From Flavobacterium psychrophilum (GTDB lineage Bacteria; Bacteroidota; Bacteroidia; Flavobacteriales; Flavobacteriaceae), in assembly GCA_945862065.1 (NCBI GenBank), contig CAMAWT010000002.1, positions 124,001-188,000 of the forward strand: a stretch of DNA of 64,000 bases, written 5' to 3'. A program made the translations under genes and the position numbers. The notes beneath the pieces were generated by a model. It was not told where the DNA came from, did not search any database, and saw only the letters and a list, made by a program, of their open reading frames with translations. Positions 25,951-34,255 of this stretch are shown piece by piece; within the stretch, counting starts at the first letter, position 1, and the number at the start of each line of letters is the position of its first letter.

Positions 25951-27903
25951 ATGAATAAATTTGAACAATTAGGTCTGAATGAGTCGCTACTGCTGGCGAT
26001 CAAAGATCTAGGATTTGAGAATCCGTCAGAAGTGCAAGAAAAAGCGATTCCAGTACTATTGGAACAAAACACAGACTTAGTAGCTTTAGCACAAACAGGT
26101 ACAGGGAAAACGGCAGCTTTCGGTTTTCCACTAATTCAAAAAATTGATGCTGAAGACAGAAGTACACAAGCGTTAATTTTATCACCAACGCGTGAGCTAT
26201 GCTTACAAATCACCAACGAGATTAAACAATACTCAAAATATGTAAAAGGTTTACATACAGTGGCAGTTTATGGTGGTGCAAGCATTACAGAACAAGCCCG
26301 AGAAATTAAACGTGGAGCACAAATTATTGTGGCTACTCCAGGTAGAATGCAAGACATGATCAATCGTGGTCTTGTAAACATTAAAAACATCAATTTCTGT
26401 ATTCTTGACGAAGCAGATGAGATGTTAAACATGGGCTTTTATGATGACATCGTATCGATTTTATCCGATACTCCAGACGAGAAAAACACATGGTTATTCT
26501 CTGCAACAATGCCAGCTGAAGTAGCACGAATTGCTAAAAAATTCATGCTTAATCCTGCTGAAGTAACGGTTGGAACCAAAAATTCTGGTTCGGCAACCGT
26601 TTCTCACGAATTTTATTTAGTAAATGCGCGTGATCGTTACGAAGCATTGAAACGTTTAGCAGATGCTAATCCAGACATCTTTTCGGTAGTTTTTTGTAGA
26701 ACCAAACGTGATACACAAGCTGTTGCCGAAAAATTAATTGAAGATGGTTACAGCGCCGCAGCTTTGCACGGAGATTTATCTCAAGCGCAACGTGACGGGG
26801 TTATGAAATCTTTTAGAGGACGTCAAATTCAAATGTTGGTTGCTACTGATGTAGCTGCACGTGGAATTGACGTTGATAATATTACACACGTTGTAAACTA
26901 TCAATTACCTGACGAAATTGAAACCTACAATCACCGATCTGGTCGTACAGGCCGTGCGGGTAAATTAGGAACTTCTATTGTTATTGTAACCAAAAGTGAA
27001 ATTCGTAAGATTTCTTCTATCGAAAGAATCATCCAACAAAAATTTCAAGAAAAAACCATTCCATCTGGAATTGAAATTTGCGAAATTCAATTGTTGCACC
27101 TAGCTAACAAAATCAAAGAAACAGAAGTAGATCACGAAATTGACAACTACTTACCTGCTATCAATGAAGTGTTAGAAGGTTTATCGAAAGAGGAATTGAT
27201 CAAAAAAATGGTTTCTGTTGAATTTAACCGTTTCATCAATTATTACAAGAAAAACAGAGATCTTTCTTCTCAATCTGCTGGTTCAGACCGAAGAGAAAGA
27301 GACGGCGCACCAAGAGAAAATAACAATGGTGGTGCTACAAGATATTTTGTAAACATTGGATCGAGAGATGATTTCGATTGGATGCAATTGAAAGATTTCT
27401 TGAAAGAAACATTAGATTTAGGTCGTGACGACGTATTTAAAGTAGATGTAAAAGAAGGATTTTCGTTCTTTAACACCGATGCAGAACATACGGATAAAGT
27501 AATGGAAGTATTGAATGGTTTTGACTTAAACGGAAGACGCATCAACGTTGAAATTTCTAAAAATGACGGTGGCGGCGGAAGACGTGACCATAATGGAAGA
27601 AGTTCTGGCGGCGGATTTGGTGGCGGAAGAAGTTCTGGTAGCTTTAGAGGCGACAGAAATTCAGGGCCAAGAGAAGGCGGATTTAGAAGCGATAGAAATG
27701 CAGCGCCAAGAGAAGGCGGTTTCAGAAGCGATAGAAACGCAGCTCCAAGAGAAGGCGGTTTCAGAAGTGATAGAAATGCAGCTCCAAGAAGAGAACCAGG
27801 ATCGGCTCAACGTGAAACAAGACCTTTTTCTGCAGACGGTGAAAACAGACCAGCATCTCGCTCGTTTGACGAAGCAAAAACAAGAAGACCACGAAGAAGC
27901 TAA
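25951..27903 (+). CDS. DEAD-box RNA helicase with DbpA-type RNA-binding domain and Arg/Gly-rich tail
   Basis: 650 residues, DeaD/CsdA type. AQTGTGKT (motif I), PTREL (Ia), DEAD (II), SAT (III) and HRSGRTGRAG (VI) are all present in residues about 1-370. Residues about 468-545 (YFVNIGSRDDFDWMQLKDFL on) match the DbpA RNA-binding fold. The tail carries a GGG/RSSGG stretch and about four copies of a 13-residue Arg/Gly unit (APREGGFRSDRNA-like). Likely unwinds structured RNA in ribosome assembly or mRNA decay, possibly cold-induced. Ends in a strong terminator. Confidence 0.93.
   Translation: MNKFEQLGLNESLLLAIKDLGFENPSEVQEKAIPVLLEQNTDLVALAQTGTGKTAAFGFPLIQKIDAEDRSTQALILSPTRELCLQITNEIKQYSKYVKGLHTVAVYGGASITEQAREIKRGAQIIVATPGRMQDMINRGLVNIKNINFCILDEADEMLNMGFYDDIVSILSDTPDEKNTWLFSATMPAEVARIAKKFMLNPAEVTVGTKNSGSATVSHEFYLVNARDRYEALKRLADANPDIFSVVFCRTKRDTQAVAEKLIEDGYSAAALHGDLSQAQRDGVMKSFRGRQIQMLVATDVAARGIDVDNITHVVNYQLPDEIETYNHRSGRTGRAGKLGTSIVIVTKSEIRKISSIERIIQQKFQEKTIPSGIEICEIQLLHLANKIKETEVDHEIDNYLPAINEVLEGLSKEELIKKMVSVEFNRFINYYKKNRDLSSQSAGSDRRERDGAPRENNNGGATRYFVNIGSRDDFDWMQLKDFLKETLDLGRDDVFKVDVKEGFSFFNTDAEHTDKVMEVLNGFDLNGRRINVEISKNDGGGGRRDHNGRSSGGGFGGGRSSGSFRGDRNSGPREGGFRSDRNAAPREGGFRSDRNAAPREGGFRSDRNAAPRREPGSAQRETRPFSADGENRPASRSFDEAKTRRPRRS
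27660..27800 (+). repeat. In-frame 39-bp tandem repeat in the helicase tail
   Basis: Three to four near-identical 39-bp units encode the Arg/Gly 13-mer (GGFRSDRNAAPRE). Codons differ at only a few positions between units, so copy number could change by slippage without shifting the frame. Confidence 0.75.
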
Positions 27904-27921
27904 TTACTTTTTTAAAATAAT

Positions 27922-27958
27922 AAAGTTCCAATTTTAATTAATTGGAACTTTTTTTTTA
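27922..27958 (+). terminator. Strong hairpin terminator after the helicase
   Basis: AAAGTTCCAATT and AATTGGAACTTT form a stem with a short AT loop, followed by a T-run. Confidence 0.85.
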
Positions 27959-28049
27959 GTTATTATATTTAAATAAAAATTTTATATTTATGCTATTTTT
28001 AACAACACCAAAATAAGTCAAAAACTAGCGTTGCTCAAAACGAAGCTAT

Positions 28050-28178
28050 ATGAATTGTTTGTTTTGGTTTTTAAATGAAAATGGAGTTTTTTCATATCCT
28101 GAGGTTTCCCAGATAGCTTGGATTTGCAATACTTCTCTACAATTAAAATCAAAAGAAATCTTACAAAATAATTTCTAA
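28050..28178 (+). other. Short open frame or gene remnant (42 codons)
   Basis: ATG-initiated frame with the composition of a real protein end (FWFLNENGVFSYPEVSQIAW, then an amphipathic C-terminus). No recognised start signal. It lies directly beside the attC-like site at 28183 and may be a decayed fragment; I do not recognise the family. Confidence 0.3.
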
Positions 28179-28182
28179 ATGC

Positions 28183-28327
28183 GCTAAACAGGATTTTGGG
28201 TTTTATTATTGCTGCGAGGTCGGGAGACCATCGCAGAGCATCGCGATTTTATGGAACACTTCGTGGAGCTGGCGTAAACGTGAATTTACTACAAAATTCG
28301 CAATCTTGCCAAACGCCTGTTAGGTGA
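28183..28327 (-). repeat. attC-like imperfect palindrome (site A)
   Basis: Minus-strand reading begins CCTAACAGGCGTTTGGC and ends CCTGTTTAGC. Outer CTAACAGG/CCTGTTTAG are near-perfect inverses. The first arm fits the TAACAG-N2-GTTT pattern of sites C, D and E. It starts 8 bp beyond the stop codon of the SIMPL gene on the same strand. The second arm is poorly conserved, and an inner stem (GCGATG with CATCGC) lies between. Confidence 0.5.
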
Positions 28328-28334
28328 CGTTTTT

Positions 28335-29036
28335 TTATTCAAGTTTAAACGTCGCTTTCACTTCGGTTTCTATTTTAATTTTTTCAAATTCAATATTTAC
28401 GGGTTCATATTTGTCCTTTTCTTCTAAACTTCTTGCTCCACGAATTTGAATTCCTGAAACTCTTCCGCTCAACATATTTACAATATTGCTAAAATCAGAA
28501 ATAAAAATTGCATTTCCAACTTTTTGATTTAGCGGTTTAGTCATTGCAATTGCTTGATTTTTAGCTTTCACTATCGCTTCGCTTTTCAAAGTCATTATCA
28601 TTTCTTCTGCTTTAGAATATTCAGTTTTTTCTAAAACTACATTTGATATTTCTATTTCTTCTAATGCAACAATAACTCTTCCCGCAATTTTGGCATTATT
28701 CACGAGTAAAGTGTAATTTTTATTTTTCAAAATGTCTTGTTGCTTTAAAAAATATTTTTTGTAATTGCTTGATAAATCATTTAAAGTCAATTGTTTTTCA
28801 GTAACTATTCCTAACGATTTCAGTTTCTCGTTCATTTTAGTTTCCAACTCTTCTACTGATATTTTTCCCTTTGTGTCTTTTTCTGTTATTGAAATATTTA
28901 AATAAATTCTGTCAGGAATTACTAAAGTGTCAACTTTGGCTGAAGTTTCAACATAAGGTTGGTCAATAAAGTTTTTAGTTTGTGAAAATGTTTGCGAGAA
29001 AGTTAAAACTAAAATTGTTAAAAATAATTTTTTCAT
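28335..29036 (-). CDS. SIMPL domain (DUF541) periplasmic protein
   Basis: 233 residues with a signal peptide (1-18, cleavage after TFS/QT). The body contains the SIMPL-domain pattern: early D(R)IYLNISITEKD strand, a mid-region KAKNQAIAMTKPLNQKVG (the conserved helix where Lys/Ala-rich residues precede Gly), and a C-terminal IETEVKATFKLE strand. Family proteins are periplasmic or outer-membrane-associated, with poorly defined stress roles. Single leftward gene; followed at once by attC-like site A, so it could itself be a captured cassette. Confidence 0.85.
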   Translation of the reverse strand: MKKLFLTILVLTFSQTFSQTKNFIDQPYVETSAKVDTLVIPDRIYLNISITEKDTKGKISVEELETKMNEKLKSLGIVTEKQLTLNDLSSNYKKYFLKQQDILKNKNYTLLVNNAKIAGRVIVALEEIEISNVVLEKTEYSKAEEMIMTLKSEAIVKAKNQAIAMTKPLNQKVGNAIFISDFSNIVNMLSGRVSGIQIRGARSLEEKDKYEPVNIEFEKIKIETEVKATFKLE

Positions 29037-29310
29037 AATGTTTAAAGTTTGTTTATTCTAATAAGATGTAATTTTTCTTAAAAAGGTTGGAATTAAAAAA
29101 AAATATTTGTCATTTTCCGATTTTCTCTCAAAATGTCACCTAACTTCTTTATATACTCAGTTTTTTGTTTATTAGTTGAGCATATCTATCTAATTTAGTA
29201 TGGCTTTGCTCAACTTTTATTACGTATTATTTTTTTATAAATCCTCAAACGGATTTTTAATTTATTGAATGTTTTCCTCACAAACAAATGAAGCTTTTTG
29301 ACAAACTATT

Positions 29311-30381
29311 TTATTCTTTAATGCGTTCAAAAATAGCATTCAATTTATTGTTTTGCTTTACATCATATTTTGTACTAGAAATAATTGTCTTCATATTCTT
29401 TTTTCGTTCGGCTGTTAATGGGTGTGAACTAATAATTTTTGGTATGTACACATCATGCTCTTTTTCTAATTGTTCAAATAATTGGACCATTCCGTTGGGA
29501 TTCATGTTGTTGTCCATTAAAATTTTTAAACCTTGTTCGTCTGCCTCCTCTTCAAAACCTCGTGAATAGGAAAGTGAATGCAGTTGTTGTGCATTGTCTG
29601 CCACTACAGCCATGACACCATTCACATCACTTAAAAGTAGGGAAACCACCATGTAACCTGCCAGATTTCTACAAAGGATTTTTGTTGAATGGCGTTGGTT
29701 AATGTGAGAGGCTTCGTGACCTAACAAAGCGGCAAGTTCGTCTGCAGATTTCATGTCTTTTAATATGGCTGAAAACACCACAATTTGTCCGTTGGGAAGT
29801 GCAAAAGCATTTACTTCCTCTGATTCTACAACGGCAAACCGAAGTGATTTTTTATTTTTCAAATCAAGTTCTGCGGCAAACTGTTCTAAATATTTCGTTT
29901 TGGTGGAATCTATTTCGTTTTCATCAAGAAATGTGTTCATGAATACATTTCCAATTTCGTTGTCAAAACTTTCAGGTAAAAGCGCCACCGACTTTTCGGC
30001 AACGTATGGTAATACAAAGAAATAAGCAAGTACAACTAAACCAAGCATGCAAACTGCTATTGCTGAAATTTTTGTAAATCCGAGGTGCATCATGCGCGTG
30101 TGAATGTCAATACGCTTGTTTTGTTTCATTATGGCAAAAAAACGTATCGAAAAATCTTTGTCTTCAATTTTTAATATAGCACCCGAAAAGTTTTTATTTC
30201 TCAGTTCGAGTAAATTGCCGTACTGTTCAAACTGCAAGTCGTCAAGATACCAAATAAACGAAATCCCGTCTGCGGTTTGCAAACGGAGTTTGTTTAATTT
30301 TTCATTAAAAACAAGCGTTATTTGTTGTGAGGAAGACGATTTTCCGTCAAAATATTTTGCCTCTAATGTATTATTTGTCAT
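29311..30381 (-). CDS. M48-family zinc metallopeptidase, membrane-anchored
   Basis: 356 residues. A soluble N-terminal domain (about 1-95), one membrane helix (about 103-124), then the peptidase domain. HEASH (HExxH) near residue 225 binds zinc, and EEEADEQGL near 276 supplies the third ligand. This resembles the BepA/HtpX class that removes misfolded envelope proteins. Its ATG overlaps the stop codon of the DUF898 gene by 1 bp (TAATG), so translation is coupled. DUF898 next to M48 is a recurrent pairing. Confidence 0.9.
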   Translation of the reverse strand: MTNNTLEAKYFDGKSSSSQQITLVFNEKLNKLRLQTADGISFIWYLDDLQFEQYGNLLELRNKNFSGAILKIEDKDFSIRFFAIMKQNKRIDIHTRMMHLGFTKISAIAVCMLGLVVLAYFFVLPYVAEKSVALLPESFDNEIGNVFMNTFLDENEIDSTKTKYLEQFAAELDLKNKKSLRFAVVESEEVNAFALPNGQIVVFSAILKDMKSADELAALLGHEASHINQRHSTKILCRNLAGYMVVSLLLSDVNGVMAVVADNAQQLHSLSYSRGFEEEADEQGLKILMDNNMNPNGMVQLFEQLEKEHDVYIPKIISSHPLTAERKKNMKTIISSTKYDVKQNNKLNAIFERIKE

Positions 30382-31340
30382 TATGCTAAATCAATTTCAA
30401 AGAAATCCATGGCGTCTTCTCCTAAAGCATTGGTATATTCTTCTTCGGTTTGATTAATTTCATCAATGTTTATGTCGCCTTCCATTTTTATATTGTCCCA
30501 AATGAATTTTTGAGTGCGCATATCTGCCCAAGCTTTTCCAAATCCAAAGGTGAAAACTGTAATTAATAAGTTGATTACTAAAAGTTCGAAAAATCCGCCA
30601 CCAGTAGCTGTTGAATAGCATTTGATTTTTTGATCGTCTTTGGTCATTTCCATATTATCAATATAATATTCAAAAATCTCACTTAGCCACCAAAAACTGT
30701 AAATACCAAGCGTGATAAGTGTAAGCAAATATCCTTTAAAGATGATCCAAAAATATTCGCCACCATCGGCATCATTTGAAAAGGCTACATTACCATAACG
30801 GATATTTTGGTGTGTATATCTACGAAGGTTCATTTGCATCCAAGAACTGTAAATACCTAAGGTAACAATTGTTAAAAGCACCCATTTATAGAAATTTACT
30901 GCCAGTTCTTTTTGATCGCCACGGTAACCAAAACGTATTCCGCGATAAGAAGTTCTACTCATTTTGTAACGAAAAGACCCGTGAATAGCAAATGGGATGA
31001 TAGCAAAAATACAAAGATATAAAGCGAGTACAGCAAGAACGGGCGATTTTGCTGTAGTAAGAAGCAATGCATATATTGCCACGATGACGATGTAAAGAAG
31101 AATGATTTTAATAAACCCTCTGAACATTTCTTTTCCTGTTCCTGCAAAATGAAAACGTTCGTTATTTAAAGACGTTTGCCCGTATGTGTAACGAAGTCTT
31201 TTAGCCCTTGCCCACGGATAATAGAGTCCGAGTGTAATGAGTGTTAAAAGCCAATTGACAATCATGATTGAGAAGAATTCGGAACCTTTCCCATGAAATT
31301 CGAGAAGGTAGTTTTGCGTTTGTTTGGTGTCTTGTGTCAT
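30381..31340 (-). CDS. DUF898 (YjgN-like) inner-membrane protein
   Basis: 319 residues with repeated membrane segments. Two related halves each show the signature W(A)xxRxxRYxY/H (WARAKRLRYTYGQTSLNNERFHFAGTG, then WMQMNLRRYTHQNIRYGNVAF) followed by a repeated LLTLITLGIYSFWW-type helix. The repeats show the internal duplication typical of DUF898. It precedes and is translationally coupled to the M48 peptidase, suggesting a joint envelope quality-control role (inference). Confidence 0.88.
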   Translation of the reverse strand: MTQDTKQTQNYLLEFHGKGSEFFSIMIVNWLLTLITLGLYYPWARAKRLRYTYGQTSLNNERFHFAGTGKEMFRGFIKIILLYIVIVAIYALLLTTAKSPVLAVLALYLCIFAIIPFAIHGSFRYKMSRTSYRGIRFGYRGDQKELAVNFYKWVLLTIVTLGIYSSWMQMNLRRYTHQNIRYGNVAFSNDADGGEYFWIIFKGYLLTLITLGIYSFWWLSEIFEYYIDNMEMTKDDQKIKCYSTATGGGFFELLVINLLITVFTFGFGKAWADMRTQKFIWDNIKMEGDINIDEINQTEEEYTNALGEDAMDFFEIDLA

Positions 31341-31577
31341 GGATTTTTGATGTTGTTATTTTTTTATTTTGCCTCCACTTTCGGCTTTCGGCTACTCCGT
31401 ATATAATGTTGTATTAATGAAATCAAAACGTTTATATAATTAACTTTCAGACTACCTCTTGCCCTTATGGCTGGATTATAGAAAGTTTATTTCTATTGGA
31501 TTTCTTGACTTTTCAAAAATATGAAAATAAAATTTAATTTTTACGTAGAATTTTTACTACACGAATACACAAAATTT
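31341..31577. other. Intergenic region without a gene
   Basis: Part of a 535-bp gap. A GC-richer phrase containing CTTTCGGCTTTCGGC lies just upstream of the DUF898 gene, resembling the one in P1 and P3. Otherwise AT-rich. The rest of the gap holds repeat R2 and plain AT-rich DNA up to the next gene. Confidence 0.5.
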
Positions 31578-31703
31578 CTTCTGAAAAACTACTTGTCTAT
31601 TGTAGCCCCGATTGAGCCGATATCCTTGCGTAGTTTACGGAGCAAGATAAAGGCGAAAGCGGGACAAGTTGTCTTTTGAAAACGGGGATGTGTGCTTCTA
31701 ATT
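31578..31703 (+). repeat. Interspersed palindromic element R2
   Basis: Begins TTCTGAAAAACTACTTGTC, continues with AGCCCCGATTGAGCCGATAT, then an imperfect stem, GGCGAAAGCGGGACAA, and ends GTGTGCTTCTAATTT. Same subtype as R3, R4 and R5. Confidence 0.85.
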
Positions 31704-31875
31704 TTTAGCAAAGGAAAGAGAACTAAGGTGAAAACTGATTTTAATGTTTGAAAAGCATAGTATTGTCTTTGATTGAACTGTTTTTGGATTGGTTTTGTTA
31801 ATTTTCTTATAATAATTATATAAAGTAATGAATTATCGATGATACTTTTTTACTTTTAAACTTTCAAATCAAACC

Positions 31876-32643
31876 ATGAAGTATTTTTTTGTTTTTTTCA
31901 TATTATTAGGAAGCACATTTTTACATGCACAAGTAACCACTTTGCAAGAAAAGGTAAAAGGAACGATTATTAATGCTAATACGGGAAGAACGCTACCGAA
32001 CGTTAACATTATTAATGTAAACAAAGTAAAAGGGAGTGTTTCTAACACGAATGGTTATTTTGAAATAGATGCGGAATCGTTTGATACGCTTCATATTACC
32101 ATGGTTGGATATCAATCTATCAAGGTGAAAGTTACCAATGACTGGATAAAAAATGGTGATGCTAAAATAAAACTTACTGAAAAAGCCATTGCGCTGGATG
32201 AAGTGGTTGTGAGACGATATAACCTGACTGGTTATCTTGAAGTTGATACAAAGTTGATTCCGACCAATGAAAATTATCGTTACAGTATTTCTGGTTTGCC
32301 CAATGCGTATGAAGGAGGAGAATATTCGCCTGGAGCGTTTTCTAGAGTGATGAATTCTATTTTTAATCCGGCCGATATGTTGTATAATTTTTTTGGTAAA
32401 AAGCCGAAAGAGTTGCGCCGACTTAAGGAAATGAAAAAAGACGATACGGTTCGGAATTTACTTGAAACCAAATTTGACCGTGAAACCATTGCGGCGCTTT
32501 TAGGAATTGATAAAAATGAAATTCCAGATATTTTGCAACGTTGTAGCTATTCGGAAGCTTTTATTAAGACCGCAAACGATCTTCAAATATTGGATGCTAT
32601 AGGTGAATGTTATGAGCAATATAAGGTGTTAAAAAGGAATTGA
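31876..32643 (+). CDS. Carboxypeptidase-like regulatory-domain protein, secreted
   Basis: 255 residues with a signal peptide (1-19, cleavage after LHA). Residues about 25-110 form the CarboxypepD_reg-like beta-sandwich (VKGTIINANTGRTLPNVNIIN, then GYQSIKVKV, DEVVV), which in TonB receptors precedes the plug. Here the protein stops after a short helical C-terminal domain (about 150-255) with no barrel, so it is a stand-alone periplasmic or surface protein. Single gene; function unknown. Confidence 0.82.
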   Translation: MKYFFVFFILLGSTFLHAQVTTLQEKVKGTIINANTGRTLPNVNIINVNKVKGSVSNTNGYFEIDAESFDTLHITMVGYQSIKVKVTNDWIKNGDAKIKLTEKAIALDEVVVRRYNLTGYLEVDTKLIPTNENYRYSISGLPNAYEGGEYSPGAFSRVMNSIFNPADMLYNFFGKKPKELRRLKEMKKDDTVRNLLETKFDRETIAALLGIDKNEIPDILQRCSYSEAFIKTANDLQILDAIGECYEQYKVLKRN

Positions 32644-32791
32644 TTTTTTTGAAATTCTGATACAATTTAAACCTCAATTTTTAATTTATTGTTGCGCCAA
32701 ATTTTTAGCCACAGATTTGACGGATTATTGACTACTAAAGCAGGGTCAAACATAATCCAAACTGTTTGAGATTCCGCAGGTATTTTTTGAA

Positions 32792-33448
32792 TTATAATTC
32801 TGAATAATACCGTTCCTCAATTCTTTTAATATCCTTAATCGAATTTTTAGCCCATTGCATTCTTTTTGCAAGAATTTCTTCTTCGGTAAGTTGCCAATTT
32901 ATATCGGATCGATGCAAACGATTCATCAAATTTTGAATGATGATGGCCGCAGAAACCGAAATATTTAAACTTTCTGTAAAACCCACCATCGGAATCTTTA
33001 AAAAACCATCAGCAGCTTGCAAAACTTCGGGCGAAAGCCCTCCCCGCTCCGTTCCGAAAAATAATGCACTTGGTTTTGAAATATCAAAATTTTCCAACAA
33101 ACAATCCTCCTTGTGTGGAGTCGTTGCTATAATTTGATACCCTTTTGTTTGTAAGGTTGTAATACAATTTCCTATCGACTCAAAGCGATTTACATCTACC
33201 CATTTTTGAGCTCCCATCGCAATTTCTTTATCAATGTTTTTGCCATATTTTTCTTCCACAACATTCAATTCTTGGATACCAAAAACTTCACAACTTCGCA
33301 TCACGGCACTGGTATTATGCAATTGAAATACATCTTCTATCGCAACCGTAAAATGATTGGTTCGGTATTGCAAAACTTCTAAAAAACGTTCCTTTCTATT
33401 TTCTGTTAAAATATTTTCTAGAAAATTCAAATAGTCTAAATCAATCAT
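32792..33448 (-). CDS. TrmH-family (SPOUT) RNA 2'-O-methyltransferase
   Basis: 218 residues. NTSAVMRSCEVFG (motif 1), FFGTERGGLSPEV (motif 2) and GFTESLNISVSAA (motif 3) are the three SpoU/TrmH signatures that form the AdoMet knot and dimer interface. The Leu/Glu-rich N- and C-terminal extensions resemble TrmH proper, which methylates tRNA Gm18. Divergent from the sirtuin gene. tRNA specificity is likely but not provable. Confidence 0.9.
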   Translation of the reverse strand: MIDLDYLNFLENILTENRKERFLEVLQYRTNHFTVAIEDVFQLHNTSAVMRSCEVFGIQELNVVEEKYGKNIDKEIAMGAQKWVDVNRFESIGNCITTLQTKGYQIIATTPHKEDCLLENFDISKPSALFFGTERGGLSPEVLQAADGFLKIPMVGFTESLNISVSAAIIIQNLMNRLHRSDINWQLTEEEILAKRMQWAKNSIKDIKRIEERYYSEL

Positions 33449-33523
33449 TTTTTGTATTTTTATGCAAAATTAATAAATCAATTTAGTAATAAATACTATT
33501 TTGTTTTCAAATAAATAATAGCC

Positions 33524-34213
33524 ATGAAAAAAAAATTAGTTGTCATTACAGGCGCCGGAATGAGTGCAGAAAGTGGCGTAAGTACCTTTAGAGATTCTAA
33601 TGGTTTGTGGGAAAATCACGACATTATGGAAGTTGCATCACCGCTTGGTTGGCAAAAAAACCCCGAATTAGTTTTGGATTTTTACAACAAACGTAGATCT
33701 CAATTAAAAGAAGTGGAACCTAACTTGGGTCATAAAATATTGGTTGAATTAGAACCTTTTTTAGATGTTCAAATAATAACCCAAAATGTAGATAATTTAC
33801 ATGAAAGAGCGGGAAGCAAAAACGTGCTCCATCTGCATGGAGAGTTAACACGGGTTAGAGGCGAACACAGCCCAGAAGAAAGCATTTTCTGTACAGAAGA
33901 TATTATTTTGGGAGACAAAAACAGTATTGGAGAACAGCTTCGTCCTGATATTGTGTGGTTTGGAGAAGCAGTACCAAAATTAAAAGAAGCTACTTTTATA
34001 GTGGCTAAAGCCGATTTTTTGGTCATAATCGGAACCTCATTACAGGTTTATCCTGCTGCAAGTTTGATAGAATATCCAAAAATCAATGTGCCTATCATTT
34101 ATATAGATCCAAATCCGGCTTTGAGTCAAATTGATGAAAAAAGAGTACATGTTTTGCCCTTTATTGCAAGTGAAGGATTAGAAATTATCAAAGAAAAGCT
34201 AAAAAACTTGTAA
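33524..34213 (+). CDS. NAD-dependent protein deacylase, sirtuin class III (SIR2/CobB)
   Basis: 229 residues. GAGMSAESGVSTFRDSNGLW is the NAD loop, TQNVDNLHERAG and HLHGEL hold the catalytic Asn/His, and GTSLQVYPA binds ribose. FYNKRR has the Tyr-x-x-Arg pair that binds succinyl and malonyl groups in class III enzymes, so desuccinylase activity is predicted. The four zinc Cys usual between HLHGEL and the RPDIVWFGE motif are absent; only one Cys (FCTED) remains. Zn-free sirtuins of this type occur in Bacteroidota. Single gene. Confidence 0.88.
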   Translation: MKKKLVVITGAGMSAESGVSTFRDSNGLWENHDIMEVASPLGWQKNPELVLDFYNKRRSQLKEVEPNLGHKILVELEPFLDVQIITQNVDNLHERAGSKNVLHLHGELTRVRGEHSPEESIFCTEDIILGDKNSIGEQLRPDIVWFGEAVPKLKEATFIVAKADFLVIIGTSLQVYPAASLIEYPKINVPIIYIDPNPALSQIDEKRVHVLPFIASEGLEIIKEKLKNL

Positions 34214-34255
34214 GTTCTTTTTATCTTTACATCCTTAAAACAACAACACAACAAC

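Noticed and set aside
27548..27937. Open frame of 129 codons overlapping the helicase tail
   Set aside because: Alternate-frame reading of the Arg/Gly repeat; its apparent repeats come from the same DNA units.
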